This document shows positions 16,001 through 22,925 of a stretch of 64,000 bases of DNA, one piece after another. This DNA comes from Marivita sp965656765 (lineage in GTDB: Bacteria; Pseudomonadota; Alphaproteobacteria; Rhodobacterales; Rhodobacteraceae). Made by a program: the position numbers and the translations under genes. Where the stretch lies: positions 1-64,000 of the forward strand of contig NZ_CBFHLV010000002.1 in the NCBI RefSeq assembly GCF_965656765.1. Reading direction: 5' to 3'. Numbering within the stretch: position 1 is the stretch's first letter; each line of letters opens with the position of its first letter. The notes under the pieces were generated by a model. That model had not been told where the DNA came from and ran no database searches. It was given only the letters and a program-made list of their open reading frames with translations.

Positions 16001-16094
16001 GGTTGGCTCCCTTGGTTGATTTCCCTCGTGAAGCACTTTCCACCCAAGTTGCGTGGTGCGCTTTGACACCCATCAAGCAAGTCCGGCAATTCTA

Positions 16095-16108
16095 TTGATG
16101 CAGATCAA
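16095..16108. promoter_or_regulatory. FNR/FnrL box between usp and ccoN
   Basis: TTGAT-GCAG-ATCAA is a perfect match to the TTGAT-N4-ATCAA consensus. It lies about 93 bases from each of the two divergent start codons, so FnrL could activate both the usp gene and ccoNOQP under low oxygen. Confidence 0.85.
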
Positions 16109-16200
16109 GGATAGGTTTGGCCAAGTTTCGCATTAAGGGCCCAGTCTGAAAACCGCCTGCATGGCAGCCGAATCGTGCAGGTATGACGAAGGGACAAAAA

Positions 16201-17811
16201 ATGTTGAACTATATCAAGCTGATCGCGCTTGGTTTGATCACGCTCTTTGCGATGATCGCAGCGAGCTATGCGCGCGATTTAGCCTACCAGGTTCACGCCA
16301 TCATTATCATGGCGGTGTCTGCTGGGCTTTTCCTCTGGACGTTGCGGAACACCGATGAACCGGTGCCTGCGGCCGTTCTTGAAACAAGCTACATGGACGG
16401 TGTGATCCGCTACGGCGTGGTCGCAACAGCGTTCTGGGGTGTGACAGGGTTCCTCGTGGGAACCTTTATCGCGTTTCAGCTCGCGTTTCCGGGGCTTAAT
16501 TTTGAATGGGCGCAAGGCTATGCCAACTTTGGCCGGCTTCGTCCCCTGCACACATCTGCGGTGATTTTCGCGTTTGGCGGTAACGCCTTGATCGCGACAT
16601 CCTTCTATGTGGTGCAACGTACAAGCGCCGCGCGACTCTGGGGCGGAAACCTGGGCTGGTTCGTATTCTGGGGCTACAACCTGTTTATCGTGCTGGCCGC
16701 GACGGGCTACTTGCTGGGCGCGACCCAGTCCAAGGAATACGCCGAGCCGGAATGGTATGTCGATCTGTGGCTGACCATCGTCTGGCTGGCGTATCTGGCG
16801 GTTTTCCTCGGTACGATCATCAAGCGGAAAGAGCCGCATATTTATGTGGCAAACTGGTTCTTCCTGTCCTTTATTGTCACTGTTGCGATGCTTCATGTGT
16901 TCAACAACCTGAGCATCCCTGTCTCGATCTTCGGTTCGAAATCTGTGCAGGTTTTCGCAGGCGTGCAGGATGCGATGGTTCAGTGGTGGTATGGCCACAA
17001 CGCTGTGGGCTTCTTCTTAACTGCTGGCTTCCTCGGCATGATGTATTACTTCGTGCCCAAGCAGGCTGAACGCCCGGTCTTCAGCTATAAACTGTCGATC
17101 ATTCACTTCTGGGCGCTGATCTTCCTGTATATCTGGGCTGGTCCACACCACCTGCACTACACCGCTCTGCCTGATTGGGCCTCGACCCTTGGTATGGTGT
17201 TCTCGATCGTACTCTGGATGCCCAGCTGGGGCGGCATGATCAACGGTTTGATGACGCTCTCGGGTGCATGGGACAAGCTGCGCACCGACCCGGTCATCCG
17301 GATGATGGTGATCTCGCTTGGCTTCTACGGCATGTCGACCTTCGAAGGTCCGATGATGTCGATCCGTGCGGTGAACTCGCTATCGCACTACACTGACTGG
17401 ACCATTGGTCACGTGCACTCTGGCGCGCTTGGTTGGAACGGTATGATCACCTTTGGTGCTCTGTACTTCCTCGTGCCCAAGCTCTGGAACCGTCAGCGGC
17501 TCTATAGCCTGAGCATGGTCAGCTGGCACTTCTGGCTCGCTACCATCGGCATCATTCTCTACGCGGCCTCGATGTGGGTCACAGGGATCATGGAAGGCCT
17601 GATGTGGCGCGAAGTTGATGCAAACGGGTTCCTCGTGAACAGCTTTGCAGACACCGTTGCCGCGAAGTTCCCGATGTACGTTGTGCGTGGACTTGGTGGT
17701 GTCATGTACCTCACCGGTGCCCTCATCATGTGCTACAACCTGTGGATGACTGCAACGCGCAGCCCGGCAAAAGACGCCGTGGCCAGCGGCGCAGCCGTCG
17801 CAGCCGAATAA
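16201..17811 (+). CDS. ccoN: Cytochrome c oxidase cbb3-type subunit I
   Basis: The 536-residue catalytic subunit reduces oxygen at a haem b3-CuB centre. About 12 membrane helices are predicted. Metal-ligand histidines are visible in RPLHTSAVIF (low-spin haem), WWYGHNAVGF (CuB), AGPHHLHYTALPDW (CuB pair) and HYTDWTIGHVHSGALGWNG (haem b3 and b). The ATG at 16201 has AAGGGAC 6 bases upstream; an in-frame ATG at 16183 would add MTKGQK and lacks a site. It is the first gene of ccoNOQP, controlled by the FNR box upstream. Confidence 0.96.
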   Translation: MLNYIKLIALGLITLFAMIAASYARDLAYQVHAIIIMAVSAGLFLWTLRNTDEPVPAAVLETSYMDGVIRYGVVATAFWGVTGFLVGTFIAFQLAFPGLNFEWAQGYANFGRLRPLHTSAVIFAFGGNALIATSFYVVQRTSAARLWGGNLGWFVFWGYNLFIVLAATGYLLGATQSKEYAEPEWYVDLWLTIVWLAYLAVFLGTIIKRKEPHIYVANWFFLSFIVTVAMLHVFNNLSIPVSIFGSKSVQVFAGVQDAMVQWWYGHNAVGFFLTAGFLGMMYYFVPKQAERPVFSYKLSIIHFWALIFLYIWAGPHHLHYTALPDWASTLGMVFSIVLWMPSWGGMINGLMTLSGAWDKLRTDPVIRMMVISLGFYGMSTFEGPMMSIRAVNSLSHYTDWTIGHVHSGALGWNGMITFGALYFLVPKLWNRQRLYSLSMVSWHFWLATIGIILYAASMWVTGIMEGLMWREVDANGFLVNSFADTVAAKFPMYVVRGLGGVMYLTGALIMCYNLWMTATRSPAKDAVASGAAVAAE

Positions 17812-17824
17812 GGAGGCTTGGACA

Positions 17825-18553
17825 ATGGGTATTCTTGACAAACACAAGCTCATCGAAACCAACGCGACACTGTTGCTGGTCCTTAGCTTCCTTGTCGTGA
17901 CCATCGGGGGATTGGTGCAGATTGTGCCTCTCTTCTATCTCGAAAACACCATTGAAGAGGTGGATGGGATGCGTCCCTATACCCCTCTCGAACTGGCGGG
18001 CCGGAACGTCTATGTGCGCGAAGGCTGCTATGTCTGCCACAGCCAGATGATCCGCCCGATGCGTGACGAGGTCGAACGCTATGGCCACTATTCGCTTGCG
18101 GCAGAGTCGATGTACGACCACCCGTTCCAGTGGGGCTCCAAGCGGACCGGGCCTGACCTTGCCCGCGTTGGTGGTCGCTATTCTGATGACTGGCATGTCG
18201 ATCACCTGCGTGACCCGCAGTCTGTCGTGCCGGAATCTGTGATGCCGAAATACGGTTTCCTCGAAGCGACCCTGCTGGAAGGTGAACATATCGGCGACGT
18301 GATGGGGACCAATGCTTTCGTGGGTGTGCCCTATTCGAGCGAGATGATCGAAGCTGCGCGCGAAGACTTCCGTGCTCAGGCCGATCCAGACAGTGACTTT
18401 GACGGTCTTCTGGAACGGTACGGCGAAGACGTAAATGTTCGCAACTTTGACGGACAGCCGGGCGTTTCCGAAGCAGATGCGCTGATCGCCTATCTGCAGG
18501 TGCTTGGCACAATGGTCGACTTCTCGACCTTCACACCAGACGCCAGCCGGTAA
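17825..18553 (+). CDS. ccoO: Cytochrome c oxidase cbb3-type subunit II (mono-haem)
   Basis: The 242-residue membrane-anchored cytochrome c passes electrons to CcoN. It has one N-terminal helix (ATLLLVLSFLVVTIGGLVQI, about residues 14-33) and a periplasmic domain with a single haem site, REGCYVCHSQMIRP. The distal methionine is probably in one of the VMPKYGFLE or QMIRPM segments. An AGGAGG site lies just before the start. It is separated from ccoN by 13 bp. Confidence 0.96.
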   Translation: MGILDKHKLIETNATLLLVLSFLVVTIGGLVQIVPLFYLENTIEEVDGMRPYTPLELAGRNVYVREGCYVCHSQMIRPMRDEVERYGHYSLAAESMYDHPFQWGSKRTGPDLARVGGRYSDDWHVDHLRDPQSVVPESVMPKYGFLEATLLEGEHIGDVMGTNAFVGVPYSSEMIEAAREDFRAQADPDSDFDGLLERYGEDVNVRNFDGQPGVSEADALIAYLQVLGTMVDFSTFTPDASR

Positions 18554-18563
18554 GGAGGGAACA

Positions 18564-18749
18564 ATGGAAACCTATTCGTTTCTCAGGGAATTCGCAGACA
18601 GCTGGATGCTGCTCGTCCTATTCCTGTTCTTTGTCGGGGTGATCCTTTGGGCCATCCGTCCCGGCAGCAACAAGACACATCGCGATACGGCCAACATTCC
18701 GTTTCGCAATGAAGACAAACCCGCCGCATCCAAGGAGGCGAGGACATGA
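18564..18749 (+). CDS. ccoQ: Cytochrome c oxidase cbb3-type subunit IV
   Basis: The 61-residue membrane peptide has a single helix (SWMLLVLFLFFVGVILWAIRPG) and a short polar tail with PFRNEDKP, the usual CcoQ pattern. CcoQ stabilises the oxidase complex. The ATG at 18564 follows AAGGAGGGAACA, a strong ribosome site; a longer frame from 18504 overlaps ccoO and is rejected. Its stop overlaps the ccoP start by 4 bp. Confidence 0.93.
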   Translation: METYSFLREFADSWMLLVLFLFFVGVILWAIRPGSNKTHRDTANIPFRNEDKPAASKEART

Positions 18750-19615
18750 GTAAAAAAGACGACGATCTTGATTATGAAACCACCGGTCACGAGTGGGATG
18801 GGATCAAGGAATACAACAAACCGCTCCCGCGCTGGTGGCTGTGGACATTCTACGCCTGTATCGTTTGGGGGGTGCTTTACACCATCGCCTATCCGGCATG
18901 GCCCGGCATTAAAGAAGCGACGCCTGGTTTGCTTGGCTTTTCGACACGGGCGCAGGTGGCTGAAGACATCGCAAGCTTTGAGCAGGCGAACGAAGGCATT
19001 AATACACAGCTGGCCTCTGTCGAATTGACCGAGATCGCGCAGGACGCCGACCTCAATCAATACGCACAGAACGCAGGCGCGGCGGTGTTCCGGACGTGGT
19101 GCGCCCAGTGCCACGGCTCTGGTGCGGCTGGTGCCAAAGGGTATCCCAACCTGCTGGACGATGACTGGCTGTGGGGTGGTGACATCGAAGCCATTCACGC
19201 AACCATCGCGCACGGTATCCGCAACGAAGAAGACCCGGATGCCCGCTGGTCACAGATGCCTGCCTTTGGCGAAATGCTCGAAGAGCAGGAAATCAGCCAA
19301 GTGGTCAACTACGTAATGTCTCTGTCAGAAGAGCCCCAAGATGCCTCAATGGTGGCCGCGGGTGAGACAGTGTTCCTAGACAACTGCGCTGCCTGTCACA
19401 TGGATGATGGTACCGGTGACCGTTGGCAGGGCGCGCCGAACCTGACAGATGCGATCTGGCTCTATGGTGGGGACTACGATACGATCAAGGAAACCGTCAC
19501 CTATTCGCGCTTTGGCGTGATGCCTCCATGGACAGAGCGCCTGAGCGAAGCCGAAATTCGCGCTGTTGCGAGCTATGTGCACGGTCTTGGTGGGGGCGAA
19601 GCCCCGGCCGAGTGA
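18746..19615 (+). CDS. ccoP: Cytochrome c oxidase cbb3-type subunit III (di-haem)
   Basis: The 289-residue di-haem cytochrome c collects electrons from soluble or membrane cytochromes. It has the N-terminal family motif TTGHEWDGIKEYNKPLPRWW, then a helix (WLWTFYACIVWGVLYTIAYP), then two haem-binding sites, CAQCH and CAACH, each followed by a methionine ligand segment (QMPAFGEML; GVMPPW). The C-terminus AVASYVHGLGGGEAPAE is typical. It is the last gene of ccoNOQP; two strong hairpins lie downstream. Confidence 0.96.
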   Translation: MSKKDDDLDYETTGHEWDGIKEYNKPLPRWWLWTFYACIVWGVLYTIAYPAWPGIKEATPGLLGFSTRAQVAEDIASFEQANEGINTQLASVELTEIAQDADLNQYAQNAGAAVFRTWCAQCHGSGAAGAKGYPNLLDDDWLWGGDIEAIHATIAHGIRNEEDPDARWSQMPAFGEMLEEQEISQVVNYVMSLSEEPQDASMVAAGETVFLDNCAACHMDDGTGDRWQGAPNLTDAIWLYGGDYDTIKETVTYSRFGVMPPWTERLSEAEIRAVASYVHGLGGGEAPAE

Positions 19616-19627
19616 TCGGCAAGACAT

Positions 19628-19655
19628 TCCCATCCGACCCAAGGGCCGGATGGGA
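19628..19655 (+). terminator. Hairpin 1 after ccoP
   Basis: A perfect 9-bp stem TCCCATCCG / CGGATGGGA with a 10-nt loop begins 13 bases after the ccoP stop. No T tract follows it directly. It may protect the 3' end of the cco messenger or end it together with the second hairpin. Confidence 0.55.
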
Positions 19656-19658
19656 CGC

Positions 19659-19710
19659 CGCCGATGCTTCTTTCTGTTCGCGCGTTTCGAAGCATCGGCG
19701 CTCTTATTTT
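19659..19710 (+). terminator. Hairpin 2 after ccoP, followed by T-rich tract
   Basis: A perfect 12-bp stem (CGCCGATGCTTC / GAAGCATCGGCG) encloses an 18-nt loop and is followed by CTCTTATTTT. It lies 43 bases past the ccoP stop. The T-rich tail fits an intrinsic terminator for ccoNOQP. Confidence 0.6.
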
Positions 19711-19810
19711 CCAATTCGCCATCTTTGACCGCGCCATGGCCACCGCCGAGCGCGGTTTTGTTGTGTCTGCCCCCACCAGATATGCGGGGGCATATAGACA
19801 ACCGGATCGA

Positions 19811-19951
19811 TCATTTCCAATCCTCCCAGCGCTTTGGTGCACCCGTTCCGCGCAGGTCTTCGCGATACCACGACTGCGGGATCTCTTGTTGATACAGGGT
19901 CGGGGAAACACCGCTGGCGCGAAAGAACGTTTGTGCAAGTGTGGTGAACAT
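19811..19951 (-). CDS. 46-residue protein divergent from LysR gene, unknown function
   Basis: A short reading frame runs from ATG at 19951 to 19811, preceded by AAAGGAG 6 bases upstream, a strong ribosome site that supports real translation. The product begins MFTTLAQTFFRASGVSPTLY and ends with a tryptophan- and charge-rich tail (PQSWYREDL, then PKRWEDWK). No signal peptide or membrane helix is evident and I do not recognise the family. It diverges from a LysR gene, the usual position for a LysR target. Both lie between ccoNOQP and ccoGHIS, which may hint at a role in respiration or haem, but that is inference. Confidence 0.6.
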   Translation of the reverse strand: MFTTLAQTFFRASGVSPTLYQQEIPQSWYREDLRGTGAPKRWEDWK

Positions 19952-20032
19952 GACAGTCTCCTTTGGTGGGTTGTGATCTATTTCCATACTTGCGGTTTGC
20001 GCGTTGAGATGCGACTCAGGGATAAATTCATT

Positions 20033-20051
20033 ATGTAAGTTGAAATTACAT
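20033..20051. promoter_or_regulatory. LysR-type inverted repeat overlapping the lysR start codon
   Basis: ATGTAA-N7-TTACAT, a perfect T-N11-A LysR box, ends at 20051 inside the ATG start codon of the LysR gene (20050-20052). Binding here would block transcription or translation of lysR and could switch on the divergent 46-residue gene. Confidence 0.6.
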
Positions 20052-20928
20052 GATTGACTGGACGAAGCTTCCTTCCCTCTCAGCCCTCCGGGCATTTTGT
20101 GCCTTTGTGCAAACAGGATCGGTAATTGATGCCGGGATCGCGTTGAATGTCAGTCATGCCGCCATTTCCCAACAGTTACGCAGTCTTGAGACCCGTTTGG
20201 GCACGCCTTTGTTTGACCGTTCAAGCCGTGCACTCGAATTGACCAACGAAGGACGCGACCTGGCCCGCGCGTTGGAAGACGGGTTCGGGCGTATCGCAAC
20301 TGGGGTTGAGGCTTTGACCAACTCCGATGCGCAACGCCCGCTGAACGTGGGCTGCACCCCTACATTTGCGAGTGCATGGCTAATGCCGCGGCTTGCCAGT
20401 TTTCAGACGGAACACCCCGGGATCGACATGATCATGACACCCAGTCCGGTGCTGACCGATCCATCTCCTGGTGCGATTGATGTCGCCATCCGTTATGGCA
20501 CAGGCGGCTGGAACGGGTTGGATAGCGAACCGCTCACACCGTCGCCCGTCGTTGTCGTTGGCGCGCCATCGTTGTTCCAAGGCACCCTGCCGAAAGAGCC
20601 CCGTGAACTGATTGTATATCCGTGGCTCGAAGAGCTTGGGACGACGGAAACCACATCTTGGCTGTCCGCGCAGGGGCTTGAAAACGTGCGGGTTTTATCT
20701 CGCACTCAGGTGCCAGGAAACCTAATGATCGATGGTGCACGCAATGGCAACGGGATTGCAGTGACCACACGAATCGCGGTTGCCGAAGACTTGGCGGCAG
20801 GTCGTCTGATCGCCGTATTCGAGGACAGGCTGGATGCGGGATACCATCTGGTCACAAAACCAGGGGTGCAACGTGCCCCTCTCAAGGCGTTTTTGCGTTG
20901 GATTCGGAGGGAAGCGGCGAAAACCTGA
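20050..20928 (+). CDS. LysR-family regulator (GcvA-like)
   Basis: The 292-residue protein has the GcvA/AmpR-type N-terminus (LPSLSALRAFCAFVQTGSVIDAGIALNVSHAAISQQLRSLETRLG) with the HTH near residues 20-45, and a periplasmic-binding-like effector domain with RPLNVGCTPTFASAWLMPRLASF. The motif AIDVAIRYGTGGW is typical of GcvA-like regulators. It diverges from the 46-residue gene and precedes ccoG by about 95 bp in the same direction. Effector unknown. Confidence 0.87.
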   Translation: MIDWTKLPSLSALRAFCAFVQTGSVIDAGIALNVSHAAISQQLRSLETRLGTPLFDRSSRALELTNEGRDLARALEDGFGRIATGVEALTNSDAQRPLNVGCTPTFASAWLMPRLASFQTEHPGIDMIMTPSPVLTDPSPGAIDVAIRYGTGGWNGLDSEPLTPSPVVVVGAPSLFQGTLPKEPRELIVYPWLEELGTTETTSWLSAQGLENVRVLSRTQVPGNLMIDGARNGNGIAVTTRIAVAEDLAAGRLIAVFEDRLDAGYHLVTKPGVQRAPLKAFLRWIRREAAKT

Positions 20929-20944
20929 ATTAAAGATACAGTAT

Positions 20945-20958
20945 TTGATGCAGGTCAA
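20945..20958. promoter_or_regulatory. FNR/FnrL box upstream of ccoG
   Basis: TTGAT-GCAG-GTCAA matches the FNR consensus at 9 of 10 positions (G replaces A in the right arm). It shares the same GCAG spacer as the ccoN box and lies 66 bases before the ccoG start. This gives ccoGHIS its own oxygen-responsive promoter, separate from ccoNOQP. Confidence 0.78.
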
Positions 20959-21024
20959 AGTCTGGCACGGCACTGCCTGAGAAAAGACGATCAAGCCAAT
21001 CCGTCTTTGGGAGCCAATTGTTTC

Positions 21025-22461
21025 GTGTCTCAAGCAGAAAACCAAACACCGCCGAACCTTTACGCCGCACGGGAGCCAATTTTCCCCAAGCGCGTGAATG
21101 GCAGTTTCCGCAGCTTCAAATGGATCATCATGATCGTCACGCTGGGCATTTACTATGTCACGCCGTGGATCAGATGGGACCGGGGGCCGCAATTGCCGGA
21201 TCAGGCTGTCCTGATTGACCTTGCCAACCGCCGCTTCTTTTTCTTCTGGATCGAGATTTGGCCACACGAATTCTACTTCGTAGCGGGTCTGCTTATTATG
21301 GCGGGGCTTGGATTGTTCCTGTTCACTTCGGCGTTGGGGCGGGTGTGGTGTGGTTATGCCTGCCCGCAGACGGTGTGGACCGACCTGTTCATTCTGGTCG
21401 AACGCTGGATCGAGGGCGACCGCAACGCGCGGCTGCGCTTGCACCGACAGGAAAAAATGGACTTCCGAAAAGCTCGACTTCGGGCGACCAAGTGGGTGTC
21501 GTGGTTCATTATCGGGCTCGCCACCGGCGGAGCGTGGGTGTTCTACTTTGCTGACGCGCCCACTCTTCTGGTTAACCTTGTAACAGGACAAGCGCATCCG
21601 GTGGCCTACACCACAATGCTGATCCTGACCGCGACAACTTTCTTTTTTGGCGGCTTCGCACGTGAGCAGATCTGCATTTATGCCTGCCCATGGCCGCGCA
21701 TTCAGGCGGCGATGATGGACGAAGACACCCTGACCATCGGCTACCGCGAATGGCGCGGAGAGCCGCGTGGCAAGCACCGCAAAGGGGACGGAGCCGAGCA
21801 GCTGGGCGATTGCATCGATTGCATGGCCTGTGTGAACGTCTGCCCGATGGGTATCGACATTCGCGATGGTCAGCAGATGGAGTGTATCACCTGTGGCCTG
21901 TGTATCGACGCCTGCGATGACATCATGGAAAAGGTGGGCAAACCCCGTGGCCTGATCGACTACCTCGCGTTGTCGGACGAACCCCGCGAACGTGCTGGAG
22001 AAAAGCCGCGCACAGCTTGGTTCCATATCTTCCGGGTGCGCACGATGATGTACACAGGCCTCTGGGCCTTGGTCGGGATCGGACTTGTCTTTGCGCTTTT
22101 CATCCGCCCTGAGATCGACATGACCGTCGCGCCGGTGCGGAACCCGACCTTTGTGACAATGTCGGATGGCTCGATCCGCAACACATACGATGTGCGCCTG
22201 CTCAACAAACACGGTGAGGACCGTCCGTTTCGCGTGTCGGTCACTGGTCACCCGGCCCTGCGGGTGCAGCTTGAAGGCACGCCCTACGAAACTGTGTCGG
22301 TACCTGCCAATGAGACCTTCTTACAGCGTGTCTACGTGGTGGCAGCTCCGGGGTCAGACCCGGCGCAAGACGAACGCAGCGATATCCGCTTTTGGGTCGA
22401 AGACCTGACCAACGGAGATCGCGCATACACTGACAGTATCTTCAATGGGAGAAGCAACTGA
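21025..22461 (+). CDS. ccoG: cbb3 oxidase assembly protein CcoG (4Fe-4S, FixG/RdxA)
   Basis: The 478-residue membrane iron-sulfur protein is required for cbb3 assembly, where it is thought to reduce copper for CuB. Several helices occupy the first half (FKWIIMIVTLGIYYV; FYFVAGLLIMAGLGLFLF) with the conserved WCGYACPQTVWTDLF. Two 4Fe-4S motifs follow, CIDCMACVNVCPMG and CITCGLCIDACD. The C-terminal region is an Ig-like periplasmic domain. A GTG at 21025 (MSQAENQT) is chosen; the TTG at 21007 is a less likely start. The end overlaps the ccoH start by one base. Confidence 0.94.
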   Translation: MSQAENQTPPNLYAAREPIFPKRVNGSFRSFKWIIMIVTLGIYYVTPWIRWDRGPQLPDQAVLIDLANRRFFFFWIEIWPHEFYFVAGLLIMAGLGLFLFTSALGRVWCGYACPQTVWTDLFILVERWIEGDRNARLRLHRQEKMDFRKARLRATKWVSWFIIGLATGGAWVFYFADAPTLLVNLVTGQAHPVAYTTMLILTATTFFFGGFAREQICIYACPWPRIQAAMMDEDTLTIGYREWRGEPRGKHRKGDGAEQLGDCIDCMACVNVCPMGIDIRDGQQMECITCGLCIDACDDIMEKVGKPRGLIDYLALSDEPRERAGEKPRTAWFHIFRVRTMMYTGLWALVGIGLVFALFIRPEIDMTVAPVRNPTFVTMSDGSIRNTYDVRLLNKHGEDRPFRVSVTGHPALRVQLEGTPYETVSVPANETFLQRVYVVAAPGSDPAQDERSDIRFWVEDLTNGDRAYTDSIFNGRSN

Positions 22462-22922
22462 TGGTCAAAGAACGCAAACTCACTGGCTGGCATGCCATGG
22501 CGATTTTCGGCGGTTGTTTCGCCGTTATTATCTCGGTCAACTTGGTCCTTGCCTATTCAGCAGTAAAAACGTTTCCAGGCTTGGAAACCAAGAATTCATA
22601 CGTTGCATCGCAAAGCTTTGACGAGCGGCGCGAAGTTCAGGAAACGCTTGGTTGGGAAGTGTACGCCGAGGCGCGTGGTGGGCTTTTGATCTTGAGTATC
22701 AAAGACAGCCAAGGGCGCCCGGTGCAGGCTGGCACGCTTGACGCGATCCTTGGCCGCGCCACCCATGTGCAGGACGATCGCAGCCCCGACTTTGCTTTTG
22801 ACGGACGTGCTTATGTGGCCCGCGAAACCCTGAGCCCCGGCAACTGGAACATCCGCATGAAAGCCACGTCGCTTGACGGTAAGCCGTTCGAGCAACGCGT
22901 GGTTCTTCACGTCGAAAGCTGA
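22461..22922 (+). CDS. ccoH: cbb3 oxidase biogenesis protein CcoH (FixH)
   Basis: The 153-residue protein has a single N-terminal helix (WHAMAIFGGCFAVIISVNLVLAYSAVKTF) and a periplasmic FixH domain starting near GLETKNSYVASQSFD, with the typical later motif GNWNIRMKATSLDGKPF. CcoH binds CcoN and helps complete the oxidase. It sits between ccoG (one-base TGATG-type overlap) and ccoI (3-bp gap), so all are co-translated. Confidence 0.93.
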   Translation: MVKERKLTGWHAMAIFGGCFAVIISVNLVLAYSAVKTFPGLETKNSYVASQSFDERREVQETLGWEVYAEARGGLLILSIKDSQGRPVQAGTLDAILGRATHVQDDRSPDFAFDGRAYVARETLSPGNWNIRMKATSLDGKPFEQRVVLHVES

Positions 22923-22925
22923 TCT

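Noticed and set aside
20722..22251. 509-codon minus-strand ORF opposite ccoG and lysR
   Set aside because: It is antisense to clearly recognised genes, rich in His/Arg/Gln, and has no domain; a shadow of GC-rich coding bias.
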